From Pseudoclavibacter sp. AY1F1 (GTDB lineage: Bacteria; Actinomycetota; Actinomycetes; Actinomycetales; Microbacteriaceae), in assembly GCF_002931075.1 (NCBI RefSeq), contig NZ_PSTQ01000005.1:165542-229541 (forward strand): a stretch of DNA of 64,000 bases, in the 5' to 3' direction. The notes under the pieces were generated by a model. It was given only the letters and a program-made list of their open reading frames with translations, did no database searches and had not been told where the DNA came from. This document shows positions 25,946 to 34,975 of this stretch, in pieces (position 1 is the first letter of the stretch; the number at the start of each line of letters is the position of its first letter). Position numbers and translations under genes: made by a program.

Positions 25946-27667
25946 CTACGCGGTCGTGAGCGTCACGCGGAGCGCTTCGCCGGCGGCCGCGGCTTTCGCC
26001 TCAGCGTCTGCGGCGCGCTCGGCTGGTGAGCCGACTTCGCTCGAGGCGTCGACGTAGACCTTGATCTTCGGCTCGGTTCCTGATGGGCGCACCATGACGC
26101 GGGTGCCGTCGGCGAGCTGGTAGCGCAGCAGGTCGATGGGCACCTCGTCACCGGAGAGGTCGCCGGTCTCGGTGACCGCGACGCCACCGACCTCGCTCGG
26201 GGTGTGGCTGCGCAGCACCGCCATGACGCGCGGGATCTCGGTGATGTCGTCGAAGCGCACCGAGACCTGTGTCGACACGAACGTGCCGAACCGCTCCGCG
26301 AACGCGTCGTCGTGGTCGATGAGCGTGCGCCCCTCAGCCTGCAGCCCCATGATGAGCTCGAGGATCGCGACGGAGGCGGAGATGCCGTCCTTGTCGTGCA
26401 CGGTCTCGGGGTTGACGAGGTACCCGAGGGCTTCCTCGTAGCCGTAGAGGATGTTGGCGGCGCGAGAGATCCACTTGAATCCGGTCGGCGTCTCCGCGTA
26501 GTCGAGGCCGTACTCCTGCGCGATGCGCCCGAGCGCGGGGGCTGAGACGACGGATGTCGCGAGCGTGCCGTGCACGCCGTCCGCCTTCGCCTGCTCGGCG
26601 GCGCGCCAGCCGAGGATCTTGCCGATGTCGTTGCCACCGAACCTGCGCCACCCGGATGTGTCCTTGACTGCGACCGCGAGCCTGTCGGCGTCCGGGTCGT
26701 GCGCGATGACGAGGTCGATGCCGGCAGCATCGGCCGTCTCGTAGGCGAGATCCAGGGCGCCGGGCTCCTCGGGGTTCGGGAAATCGAGCGTCGGGAATGA
26801 GCCGTCGGGTTCCACCTGCTGCGCGACGACGACGGGCTCGGAAATGCCGAGCGCGCTGACGACGGCCCTGAAGGTCTCCCAGCCGACGCCGTGCAGCGGC
26901 GTGTACACGAAGCGGACGTCGCGCGGTGTGCCCCGCAACAGTGCCGCCGTGGCCGAGACGTACTCGCTCACGATGGAGTCGTCTGCAGTGGCGTACCCGG
27001 TCGAGCGCGGGATCTCGGGCACCGTCGTGCCAGCTGCGACGGCGGAGATGGCCGAGGCGATCTCGAGGTCGACTGGGGCGACGATCTGCGAACCGTCGTC
27101 GGCGCCGCCGAGGTAGACCTTGTAGCCGTTGTCCCACTTCGGGTTGTGCGACGCGGTGACCATGACGCCGGCTGATGCGCCGAGGCGGCGCACCGCGAAG
27201 GCCAGCACGGGGGTCGGCAGCTGTCTCGGCAGGATCGTGGCGGTCACGCCTGCGGCCTGCATGATCTCAGCCGTGTCCTCGGCGAAGCGCCTCGAGTTGT
27301 TGCGAGCGTCGTAGCCGATGACGATCGACGGCGACTCCTCGCGCGAGATCAGGAAGTCGGCGAAACCACGCGCGGCCTGGGCGACAAGCACCCGGTTCAT
27401 CCGGTTGGGTCCGGCTCCGAGCCTGCCGCGGAGGCCCGCGGTCCCGAATGCGAGTCGGGCGGAGAACCGGTCGTGCAGTTCGCGCCACGCGTCGGCCCGC
27501 TCGCTCGTGTCCGTGTCCTCGATCGCGGTCAGCTCGGGGGACACGTCGCCCGCCGTGTCGAGCAGCTGCTGCAGCTCGGCGCGCGTGACCTCGTCGGGGT
27601 CTTGGGCAAGCCACGCGATCGCGTTGTGGCGCAGCGCGACCTGAAGCTGACGTGCGAGGCCGCTCAT
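25946..27667 (-). CDS. Phospho-sugar mutase, PGM2/PgcA type (phosphoglucomutase or phosphopentomutase)
   Basis: A 573-residue alpha-D-phosphohexomutase. The phosphoserine loop is TASHNPK near 150, the metal loop DPDADR near 310, the sugar loop GYEEALGY near 385 and the phosphate-binding RPSGTEPKIKVY near 535. The GYEEA form, rather than GEXSG, is found in PGM2-like enzymes including phosphopentomutases. Its start overlaps the PNP stop by one base, which supports conversion of ribose-1-phosphate to ribose-5-phosphate. In mycobacteria the neighbour of PNP is annotated pmmB. Exact substrate is unproven. Confidence 0.83.
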   Translation of the reverse strand: MSGLARQLQVALRHNAIAWLAQDPDEVTRAELQQLLDTAGDVSPELTAIEDTDTSERADAWRELHDRFSARLAFGTAGLRGRLGAGPNRMNRVLVAQAARGFADFLISREESPSIVIGYDARNNSRRFAEDTAEIMQAAGVTATILPRQLPTPVLAFAVRRLGASAGVMVTASHNPKWDNGYKVYLGGADDGSQIVAPVDLEIASAISAVAAGTTVPEIPRSTGYATADDSIVSEYVSATAALLRGTPRDVRFVYTPLHGVGWETFRAVVSALGISEPVVVAQQVEPDGSFPTLDFPNPEEPGALDLAYETADAAGIDLVIAHDPDADRLAVAVKDTSGWRRFGGNDIGKILGWRAAEQAKADGVHGTLATSVVSAPALGRIAQEYGLDYAETPTGFKWISRAANILYGYEEALGYLVNPETVHDKDGISASVAILELIMGLQAEGRTLIDHDDAFAERFGTFVSTQVSVRFDDITEIPRVMAVLRSHTPSEVGGVAVTETGDLSGDEVPIDLLRYQLADGTRVMVRPSGTEPKIKVYVDASSEVGSPAERAADAEAKAAAAGEALRVTLTTA

Positions 27668-28497
27668 CAGAGCTTCACCACGATCTGCGAGAGCAGCTCG
27701 GCGAGGTCGGCTTCGGCGGCCTTGCCGGCCTCCAGCACCTCGGTGTGGCTCAGCGGGTTGGGCGAGACGCCGGCCGCCGGGTTCGTGATGAGCGACATGC
27801 CCAGGACCTCCATGCCCGCCTCGCGAGCGGCAATGGCCTCCAGCGCCGTCGACATGCCGACGATGTCGCCGCCGATCGTGCGGGCCATCTTGACCTCGGC
27901 GGGGGTCTCGTAGTGCGGTCCGCGGAACTGCACGTAGACGCCCTCGTCGAGGTCGCGCACGGTGAGTGCCAGCTCGCGCAGGCGGGCCGAGTACAGGTCG
28001 GTCAGGTCGATGAACGTCGCCCCCTCGAGGGGCGAGTCGGCCGTGAGGTTGATGTGATCAGAGATGAGGACCGGCGTGCCGGGGCCCCACTCTGGTCGCA
28101 CGCCACCCGCGCCGTTCGTGAGGATCATGACGGAGGCGCCCGCGGCGGCCGCGGTGCGCACGGAGTGCACGACTCGGCGAACGCCCTTGCCCTCGTAGTA
28201 GTGGGTTCGTGCGGCGATGACCAGCGCGTGCTTGCCGTTCGCGAGGCGAATCGAGCGGAGTGTGCCCGAGTGGCCCGGGATGTCGGACTTCGCGAATCCG
28301 GGCACCTCGCCGGCCGGGATGGTCGCGATCGTCTCACCGAGCATCTCGGCAGTTTGACCCCATCCGCTGCCGAGCGTGAGCGCGATGTCGTGACGTTCGA
28401 CACCCGTCTTCTCGGCGATGACCGCTGCAGCTGCCTGCGCGAATTCGAAGGGTGAGGTGGCTGGATCGTCGATCGAGGCTGATTCGTGCGTTGACAT
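27667..28497 (-). CDS. punA: Purine-nucleoside phosphorylase, trimeric (PNP class II)
   Basis: A 276-residue enzyme cleaving inosine/guanosine and deoxy forms. Phosphate site: GSGWGQ near 43, ARTHYYEGKG near 97; base/ribose site: YVQFRGPHYETPAE near 200, VGMSTALEAIAA near 222 and SLITNPAAG near 245. ATG 28497 is chosen since TACTCT lies 7 nt upstream, matching the leaderless pattern; an in-frame ATG further out would overlap the promoter. Confidence 0.91.
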   Translation of the reverse strand: MSTHESASIDDPATSPFEFAQAAAAVIAEKTGVERHDIALTLGSGWGQTAEMLGETIATIPAGEVPGFAKSDIPGHSGTLRSIRLANGKHALVIAARTHYYEGKGVRRVVHSVRTAAAAGASVMILTNGAGGVRPEWGPGTPVLISDHINLTADSPLEGATFIDLTDLYSARLRELALTVRDLDEGVYVQFRGPHYETPAEVKMARTIGGDIVGMSTALEAIAAREAGMEVLGMSLITNPAAGVSPNPLSHTEVLEAGKAAEADLAELLSQIVVKL

Positions 28498-28504
28498 GCT
28501 CACC

Positions 28505-28510
28505 AGAGTA
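28505..28510 (-). promoter_or_regulatory. -10 element, leaderless PNP/mutase operon
   Basis: TACTCT on the minus strand, 7 nt before ATG 28497. Confidence 0.55.
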
Positions 28511-28590
28511 GCGACCGGGACGCGGCCAGCGGGGAGCACGAGCGGATGAACTCCAGGCTCGTCAGGAAACGGTCCGGATACCCTCCCGGT

Positions 28591-28619
28591 TTGGCGGGTT
28601 CATGCGGGAGGAGGACAAT
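28591..28619 (+). promoter_or_regulatory. Promoter TTGGCG-17-GACAAT of the LpdA-like gene
   Basis: TTGGCG (28591-28596) and GACAAT (28614-28619) are 17 nt apart and the latter is 6 nt before ATG 28626. GGAGGAGG (28607-28614) could instead act as a ribosome-binding site on a longer mRNA. Confidence 0.45.
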
Positions 28620-28625
28620 AGCCGC

Positions 28626-30074
28626 ATGGCCACGCCTTTTGATCGCAAGCACCGCATCGTCGTCGTCGGCGGGGGGCCAGGCGGGTATGAAGCCGCACTC
28701 TCGGCAGCCCGCCTCGGCGCAGACGTCACTCTCATCGAACGTGTCGGCGTCGGGGGCTCCGCCGTCCTCACCGACGTCGTCCCCTCCAAGACGCTGATCG
28801 CGAGCGCGGAGGCCGCAACCGCGATCCGCGAGTCGGGCGAACTCGGCGTGCAGTTCTTCGCGAAGGGCGACACGGGCAAGCCGCTCAAGCCCGAAGTCGC
28901 GGTGAACCTCTCGAAGCTCAACAAGCGCCTGCTGCGCCTCGCGCAGAACCAGTCGGATGACATGCAGCGCACCCTCGAGGAGGCTGGCGTCAACGTCATC
29001 CAGGGCGAGGGCAAGCTCGATGGCAACTCGGCGGTCACCGTCGGAACGGGCTCTGGCGGGCAGGACTTCGACCGCATCGAGTTCGACTCGGCCGTGATCT
29101 CGGTGGGTGCTCGCCCGCGCACGCTCGACTCGTGCAAGCCGGACGGGGAGCGCATCCTCACGTGGACGCAGCTCTACAACCTGAAGGAGATGCCGAGCCA
29201 TCTCATCGTCGTCGGCTCCGGCGTAACCGGGGCAGAGTTCGCCTCCGCGTACTCGGCCCTCGGCTCGAAGGTCACGCTCGTCTCGAGCCGCGACCGCGTG
29301 CTCCCGAACGAGGATGCCGATGCTGCCGACGTCATCGAGGATGTCTTCAAGCGCGGCGGCATGACCGTGCTCTCCAAGGCTCGTGCGGCAACCGTGGTCC
29401 GCGACGGCAACGAGGTCGTGGCGACGCTCGACGACGGGCGTGAGGTGCGCGGCTCGCACTGCCTCATCGCGGTCGGTTCGATCCCGAACACGTCCGGAAT
29501 CGGCCTCGAGGAGGCCGGCGTCGAGGTATCTCCCTCTGGCCACATCCGCGTGAACCGTGTCGCGCGCACTTCGGTGCCGAACATCTACGCGGCTGGCGAC
29601 TGCACGGAATTCTTCCCGCTCGCCTCCGTCGCCTCGACACAGGGGCGCACGGCGGTCTTCCACGCGCTCGGCGACGAGGTGCGGCCGATCAACCTCCGCA
29701 ACGTCGCCTCGAACATCTTCACGTACCCGGAGATCGCGACGGTCGGCTGGCAACAGCGCTCCATTGAGGACGGCACCCGCGAGGGCCGCGTCTACAAGCT
29801 GCCGCTGAACGAGAACCCGCGCGCCAAGATGCAGGGCGTCCGCGACGGCTTCGTGAAGCTCATCGCTGGCAACGACCTCGGAACCGTCATCGGCGGCGTC
29901 ATCGTGGCGCCGCGCGCATCGGAGCTGGTCCTCCCGCTCTCGATCGCGATCGAGCAGCGCCTCACCGTCGACCAGGTCGCGCGCGCTTGGGCGGTTTACC
30001 CGTCGCTCGCGAGCAGCATCTCCGACGCAGCCCGCGCCATGCACATGCCCTACGCGGAGCAGACGAAGGGCTGA
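28626..30074 (+). CDS. lpdA: LpdA-like NAD(P)H-quinone reductase (flavoprotein disulfide reductase family)
   Basis: A 482-residue two-dinucleotide-binding flavoprotein. The FAD site is IVVVGGGPGGYEAAL; the second GxGxxG is VVGSGVTGAEFAS near 205; the IYAAGDCTEFFPLA FAD block is near 320; the dimerisation domain follows residue 360. The redox CxxxxC of lipoamide dehydrogenases is replaced by GGSAVLTDVVPSK, so no disulfide can form. This is as in M. tuberculosis LpdA (Rv3303c), a quinone reductase. ATG 28626 is preferred over 28602 on spacing. Confidence 0.85.
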   Translation: MATPFDRKHRIVVVGGGPGGYEAALSAARLGADVTLIERVGVGGSAVLTDVVPSKTLIASAEAATAIRESGELGVQFFAKGDTGKPLKPEVAVNLSKLNKRLLRLAQNQSDDMQRTLEEAGVNVIQGEGKLDGNSAVTVGTGSGGQDFDRIEFDSAVISVGARPRTLDSCKPDGERILTWTQLYNLKEMPSHLIVVGSGVTGAEFASAYSALGSKVTLVSSRDRVLPNEDADAADVIEDVFKRGGMTVLSKARAATVVRDGNEVVATLDDGREVRGSHCLIAVGSIPNTSGIGLEEAGVEVSPSGHIRVNRVARTSVPNIYAAGDCTEFFPLASVASTQGRTAVFHALGDEVRPINLRNVASNIFTYPEIATVGWQQRSIEDGTREGRVYKLPLNENPRAKMQGVRDGFVKLIAGNDLGTVIGGVIVAPRASELVLPLSIAIEQRLTVDQVARAWAVYPSLASSISDAARAMHMPYAEQTKG

Positions 30075-30114
30075 GCGCGGAGCAGACGAAGAGCTAGCAG
30101 GCAGGCAACCGATA

Positions 30115-30159
30115 GCGGATGCTCGGGGCTCGGCACGCGTGCCGGCCCCGGGCATCCGC
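30115..30159. terminator. Bidirectional terminator between lpdA and the TSUP gene
   Basis: About 22 bp of near-perfect stem (GCGGATGC...CGGCACG with CGTGCCG...GCATCCGC) with one mismatch and one bulged base; essentially no loop. Confidence 0.75.
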
Positions 30160-30200
30160 CGTCTGCTTTCAACGCTTGGCCTAGGGCTCGATTGCTCGAG

Positions 30201-31085
30201 TTAGGCCCCGAAGTACTCGTTCCAGATGTCGAACGCGAGCTTCACGAAGAGCACGGCGACGACGATGAGGAACACCCAGCGGATGAGCTTGCTCCCGCCG
30301 CGGATGGCCGTGCGCGCGCCGAGGTAGCCGCCTGCCACGTTGGAGACTGCGAGCACGGCGCCGAGCGCCCACAGCACGTAGCCCTGCGGGGCGAAGAACA
30401 GCAGCGCGCCCAGGTTCGTTCCGAAGTTGACGATCTTCGCCTTCGCGCTTGCCTGCAGGAACGAGTAGCCGAGGAGCGACACGAGCGCGATGACAAGGAA
30501 CGAGCCGGTCCCCGGCCCGAGCACACCGTCGTAGACGCCGATCGCGAAGCCGATGAGGCCGGCGACGACGTGGTGCTTCCGCCCCTCGTACTTGAGCTTG
30601 TCGAGCTGGCCGACGCTCGGCTTGAACGCCGTGAAGATGCCGATGCCGAGGATGGCGACGGCGATGATGGGCTTGAATGCTGCTGCCGGGATGCTCGAGG
30701 CGAGGATCGCCCCGCCGTAGGCCCCGAAGAGCGCGATCGCCGCCATCGGCAGCGCAGTGCGCAGGTCGGGCTTCACCCGTCTGAAGTACGTGATCGAGCT
30801 GGTGGTGGTGCCGGCGATGCTGCCGAGCTTGTTGGTCGCGAGCGCCTGCACCGGCGTGACGCCGGGCAGTGTGAGGAGCATCGTGAGCTGGATCAGCCCG
30901 CCGCCCCCGACCACCGCATCCACCCAGCCAGCCGCGAAGCCGCCCGCGATGACCAGCGCGAGCAGCCAGCCGTTGAATCCCTCAAGTCCGGTGAACGACT
31001 CGAGCCAGCTCGGGTCGCTCGCCGCGAGCGTCGCGTCGAGCGGAGAGGAGAGCAGGGTGGATGTCAGGAAGGAAGCGTCGAGCAC
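30201..31085 (-). CDS. TSUP (TauE/SafE/YfcA) family membrane transporter
   Basis: A 294-residue protein with about eight helices in two repeats. Each repeat begins with the family glycine-rich loop: GWVDAVVGGGGLIQ near 55 and VYDGVLGPGTGSFLVI near 175. The family exports sulfite, sulfoacetate or related anions; substrate here is unknown. GTG 31085 lies 9 nt after the accA3 stop, so it is likely co-transcribed behind accA3. The opening 35 residues before the first helix are longer than usual. Confidence 0.82.
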   Translation of the reverse strand: MLDASFLTSTLLSSPLDATLAASDPSWLESFTGLEGFNGWLLALVIAGGFAAGWVDAVVGGGGLIQLTMLLTLPGVTPVQALATNKLGSIAGTTTSSITYFRRVKPDLRTALPMAAIALFGAYGGAILASSIPAAAFKPIIAVAILGIGIFTAFKPSVGQLDKLKYEGRKHHVVAGLIGFAIGVYDGVLGPGTGSFLVIALVSLLGYSFLQASAKAKIVNFGTNLGALLFFAPQGYVLWALGAVLAVSNVAGGYLGARTAIRGGSKLIRWVFLIVVAVLFVKLAFDIWNEYFGA

Positions 31086-31094
31086 CTGTTGAGG

Positions 31095-32879
31095 CTACTC
31101 GGCGTCTGCGAGCTCGAGGAGCTTCGTGCCGCTCGAGACCGTCTCGCCCGCCGCGCCGCTGATGGATGCGACGATGCCGTCGCGCGGAGCCTGGATGGGC
31201 TGCTCCATCTTCATGGCTTCGAGCACGACGAGCAGGTCGCCCTTGACGACCCTCTGTCCCTCTTCGACGGCGAACTTCACGATCGTCGCCTGCATGGGGG
31301 CGGTGATGTCGCCGCTCGAGTGCGTCTCGACGTTGGTGTGCGAGCGGCGCTTGGGAGCGTGACCGGCCATGGTGCGGCCGGCCCCGCCGTGGCCTGCGCC
31401 GGTGACGGCGAGCAGGCGCTCTGGCAGGGACACTTCGAGGCGCTTGTCGTTGACCTCGACGACCACGTTGCGGCGGGCGACGGGCTCGTTGACGTCGCCG
31501 GCTTCGCCGCCCCATGGCTCGAGGGTGTTGTTGTACTCGGTCTCGATCCAGCTCGTGTAGACGCCGAACTCGCCGTTCTCGGCGGTGAAGGCGGGGTCGC
31601 GCACCACGGAGCGGTGGAAGGGCAGCACGGTTGGCATGCCGTTCAGCTCGAAGTCCTCGAGCGCGCGGCGGGAACGCTCGAGCGCCTCCTCGCGGGTTGC
31701 CCCCGTGACGATGAGCTTCGCGAGCAGCGAGTCGAAGGCGCCGGAGACGACGTCGCCCTCGCGGACTCCGGAGTCGACGCGGACGCCAGGGCCACCGGGA
31801 ACGCGGAAGGTCGTGACGGTTCCGGGCGCCGGGAAGAAGCCGCGGCCCGGGTCCTCACCGTTGATGCGGAACTCGAAGGAGTGGCCGGTGACCCGCGGGT
31901 CGTCGTAGCCGAGCGCTTCGCCCTGAGCGATACGGAACTGCTCGCGCACGAGGTCGATGCCCGTGACCTCTTCTGAGACCGGATGCTCGACCTGGAGGCG
32001 GGTGTTGACCTCGAGGAACGCGACGGTCCCGTCGGAAGCGAGCAGGAACTCGCAGGTCCCGGCTCCGACGTAGCCGACCTCCTTGAGGATGGCCTTCGAC
32101 GCGCGACGCATCTCGGCTTCCTGTTCTGCCGTGATGAAGGGGGCTGGCGCCTCTTCGACGAGTTTCTGGTGGCGGCGCTGCAGCGAGCAGTCGCGAGTCG
32201 AGACGACAACGACGTTGCCGTGTGCGTCGGCGAGGCACTGCGTCTCGACGTGGCGGGGCTTGTCGAGGTACTTCTCGACGAAGCACTCGCCGCGTCCGAA
32301 GGCCGTGATGGCCTCGCGGGTGGCGGATTCGAAGAGCTCGGTCACCTCGTCGCGCTCGCGTGCGACCTTGAGGCCTCGACCGCCGCCGCCGAAGGCAGCC
32401 TTGATGGCGACGGGCAGGCCGTGGATATCGATGAAGGCGAGCACCTCATCAGGACCCTCGACGGGGTTGAGCGTGCCTGGTGCGAGCGGTGCGCCCACCT
32501 TCTCGGCGACGTGGCGCGCGGTGACCTTGTCTCCCAGTGCCTCGATGGCTTCGGGGGAGGGGCCGATCCAGGTGAGGCCCTGGCCGATGACGGCGCGGGC
32601 GAAGTCGGCATTCTCTGCGAGGAAGCCGTAGCCGGGATGCACGGCGTCTGCGCCGGAGCGGCGGGCGATCGAGAGCAGCTTGTCGATCACGAGATACGTC
32701 TCGGCACTGGTCGATCCGCGCAGCGCGTAGGCCTCGTCGGCGAGGCGAACGTGAGGGGCGTCACGGTCCTGGTCTGCGTACACGGCGACGGAGGTGATAC
32801 CCGCGTCTCGAGCCGCTCGTGCGATGCGTACGGCGATTTCGCCACGGTTGGCGATGAGGAGCTTCGAGATTCGCGACAT
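31095..32879 (-). CDS. accA3: Acyl-CoA carboxylase alpha subunit: biotin carboxylase fused to biotin carrier
   Basis: A 594-residue AccA3-type protein. Biotin carboxylase N-domain: [17 protein letters not shown]-grasp: [14 protein letters not shown] near 160; catalytic block [15 protein letters not shown] near 285. The C-terminal biotinyl domain carries K557 in EAMKMEQP, the target of BirA at 54.9 kb. It carboxylates biotin for the AccD/AccE transferase encoded 20 kb away, making malonyl- or methylmalonyl-CoA. TAGGCT lies 8 nt before ATG, with GGAA between. Confidence 0.93.
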   Translation of the reverse strand: MSRISKLLIANRGEIAVRIARAARDAGITSVAVYADQDRDAPHVRLADEAYALRGSTSAETYLVIDKLLSIARRSGADAVHPGYGFLAENADFARAVIGQGLTWIGPSPEAIEALGDKVTARHVAEKVGAPLAPGTLNPVEGPDEVLAFIDIHGLPVAIKAAFGGGGRGLKVARERDEVTELFESATREAITAFGRGECFVEKYLDKPRHVETQCLADAHGNVVVVSTRDCSLQRRHQKLVEEAPAPFITAEQEAEMRRASKAILKEVGYVGAGTCEFLLASDGTVAFLEVNTRLQVEHPVSEEVTGIDLVREQFRIAQGEALGYDDPRVTGHSFEFRINGEDPGRGFFPAPGTVTTFRVPGGPGVRVDSGVREGDVVSGAFDSLLAKLIVTGATREEALERSRRALEDFELNGMPTVLPFHRSVVRDPAFTAENGEFGVYTSWIETEYNNTLEPWGGEAGDVNEPVARRNVVVEVNDKRLEVSLPERLLAVTGAGHGGAGRTMAGHAPKRRSHTNVETHSSGDITAPMQATIVKFAVEEGQRVVKGDLLVVLEAMKMEQPIQAPRDGIVASISGAAGETVSSGTKLLELADAE

Positions 32880-33241
32880 GGTTCCTAAGCCTATTGAGGT
32901 CGGGGCGGCCGGATTTGGCTCGATTCGACAAACTTATCCGGAGAAGGTTGTCAGATGCGCGCGGTTGGAGGTTCTCACCACGCCGAAGCGCTGTCATGTG
33001 GACGACATTGGTCCCGTGTCGCATTCCCACAGCGCGAGAATGTGATTGCGCAGCCTATTACCCCGTGTTTAGCTACATGGCTGCGGTTTTTTCGTCAGCC
33101 GGGCACCTAGTTAGCAATGACTCAGCGTGCCAGGTCCGATCCGGGCCCACCCAATTGCCGTCCACTCCGCGTCTCCGGTGACGCGCATCCACCACGTTAG
33201 TGGATGTATCGCTGGGGACGCCTCGTCGTTCCGGAGAATCG
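32880..33241. other. Intergenic region between divergent accA3 and the ABC exporter
   Basis: This 362-bp stretch is richer in A/T than its surroundings and holds no convincing gene. On the accA3 side TAGGCT (32888-32893, minus) is the candidate -10. A run of six T in the loop of GGCTG/CAGCC lies near 33081-33102. A perfect 7-bp inverted repeat (CATCCAC/GTGGATG) at 33186-33206 sits just before the exporter gene. Confidence 0.5.
33186..33206. promoter_or_regulatory. Inverted repeat upstream of the ABC exporter
   Basis: CATCCAC-7 nt-GTGGATG, perfect arms, ending 35 nt before ATG 33242. It could be a repressor operator or an RNA hairpin. Confidence 0.35.
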
Positions 33242-34975
33242 ATGCTCGGTAAGCTCCTCGCCCGTTACCTACGGAAGTACTGGCCGCTCCTCGCGGGCGT
33301 GCTGGTGTTCCAATTCCTACAAGCGCTCGCGTCGCTGTACCTTCCGCGACTCAACGCCGACATCATCGATAAGGGCGTTGCCAACGCCGACACCGACTAC
33401 ATCTGGTCGACCGGCGCCGTCATGCTCGCGATCTCGCTCGGCCAGATCACCTGCTCGATCATCGCGACAGTCTTCGCGGCCCGCGCCGCTATGGCGCTCG
33501 GCCGCGACATCCGCGCCGACGTCTTCGCCCGTGTCAGCAGCTTCTCCGAGCGCGAAGTCTCTCGCTTCGGTGCGGGCTCGCTCATCACGCGAAACACGAA
33601 CGACGTGCAGCAGGTCCAGATGCTCGCGATGATGGGCTCGACCATGCTCGTCTCGGCCCCGATGCTCGCCATCGGCGGCATCATCATGGCCCTGCAGCAG
33701 GACGTCGGCCTCTCCTGGATCATCGGCGTCGCGGCCCCCGTGCTGCTTGTCCTCGTCGGCATCATCATCAGTCGCATGGTGCCGCTGTTCCGCCAGTTCC
33801 AGGTGAAGCTCGACAACATCAACCGGATCCTGCGCGAGCAGCTCACCGGGGTGCGGGTCGTCCGCGCGTTTGTGCGCGAGCCCATTGAGGAAAAGCGCTT
33901 CGAGGTCGCGAACAACGACCTCTTCCTCCTCGGCAAGCGCGTCGGAGACCTCTTCGTCACGCTGTTCCCGCTTGCGATGCTCGTCCTCAACATCACGGTC
34001 GTCGGGGTCATCTGGTTCGGTGGCATCCAGGTCGACCAGGGCACCGTCGAGATCGGCACGCTCTTCGCCTTCATGGCCTACGTCATGCAGATTCTCATGG
34101 GTGTCCTCATGGCGAGCTTCATGACGATCATGATCCCGCGTGCAGCGGTGAGCGCCGATCGCATCTCCGAAGTCCTGGCGACCGAGTCGACGCTCATCAT
34201 GCCCGCTCATCCGGTGACCGACTTCCCAGAGCCAGGCGTCATCGAGTTCGACGACGTCGAGTTCACGTATCCGGGCGCGGAGGAGCCGGTCCTCACGGGG
34301 ATCTCGTTCCGCGCTGCCCCGGGTGAGACGGTCGCGATCGTCGGCTCGACCGGCGCGGGCAAGACGACACTCGTGTCGCTCATCCCTCGCCTGTTCGACG
34401 CGACGGGGGGAACCGTCAAGGTCAACGGAGTGGATGTGCGTCAGGCAGACGCCGAGCTCCTCTGGGACGGCATCGGCCTGGTCCCGCAGCGCCCGTTCCT
34501 CTTCACCGGGACGATCGCCTCGAACCTGCGCTATGGCCGCGAGGCTGCGACCGACGAGGATCTGTGGGACGCGCTCGAGATCGCGCAGGCCACGGCCTTC
34601 GTTCGGGAGAAGGACAAGCAGCTCGAGGCGCGTATCGCGCAGGGCGGCACCAACGTGTCCGGCGGGCAGCGCCAGCGGCTCGCGATCGCACGCGCCATCG
34701 TGCACGAGCCTCAGGTCTTCGTCTTCGACGACTCGTTCTCAGCGCTCGACCTCACTACCGACGCCAGGTTGCGTCGCGCCCTCTGGGAGAAGCTGCCCGG
34801 CGTCACGAAGATCGTGGTGGCGCAGCGCATCTCGACCATCGTGGAGGCCGACCGCATCGTCGTCCTCGACGACGGGCACATGGTCGGTCTCGGCACACAC
34901 GACGAGCTGCTTGAGAGCTGCACGACGTACAAGGAGATCGTGGATTCCCAGCTTGCAGTGGAGGCACAGTCATGA
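33242..34975 (+). CDS. Heterodimeric ABC exporter, subunit 1 (degenerate catalytic site)
   Basis: A 577-residue half-transporter: six membrane helices (about 1-315) and an ATPase. Walker A is GSTGAGKTT, signature NVSGGQRQR is canonical. The Walker B end reads VFVFDDSFSALD, with Asp in place of the catalytic Glu, and the switch reads VVAQRIST, with Gln in place of His. These are hallmarks of the inactive-site partner in BmrCD/TM287-288-type exporters. ATG 33242 is preceded by CCGGAGAA; a GTG at 33200 in frame is less likely because it lies in the inverted repeat. ATGA overlap with subunit 2. Confidence 0.88.
   Translation: MLGKLLARYLRKYWPLLAGVLVFQFLQALASLYLPRLNADIIDKGVANADTDYIWSTGAVMLAISLGQITCSIIATVFAARAAMALGRDIRADVFARVSSFSEREVSRFGAGSLITRNTNDVQQVQMLAMMGSTMLVSAPMLAIGGIIMALQQDVGLSWIIGVAAPVLLVLVGIIISRMVPLFRQFQVKLDNINRILREQLTGVRVVRAFVREPIEEKRFEVANNDLFLLGKRVGDLFVTLFPLAMLVLNITVVGVIWFGGIQVDQGTVEIGTLFAFMAYVMQILMGVLMASFMTIMIPRAAVSADRISEVLATESTLIMPAHPVTDFPEPGVIEFDDVEFTYPGAEEPVLTGISFRAAPGETVAIVGSTGAGKTTLVSLIPRLFDATGGTVKVNGVDVRQADAELLWDGIGLVPQRPFLFTGTIASNLRYGREAATDEDLWDALEIAQATAFVREKDKQLEARIAQGGTNVSGGQRQRLAIARAIVHEPQVFVFDDSFSALDLTTDARLRRALWEKLPGVTKIVVAQRISTIVEADRIVVLDDGHMVGLGTHDELLESCTTYKEIVDSQLAVEAQS

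Noticed and set aside
32880..33241. A small gene in the accA3-exporter gap
   Set aside because: Short open frames here have no promoter or ribosome-binding match and atypical codon use.
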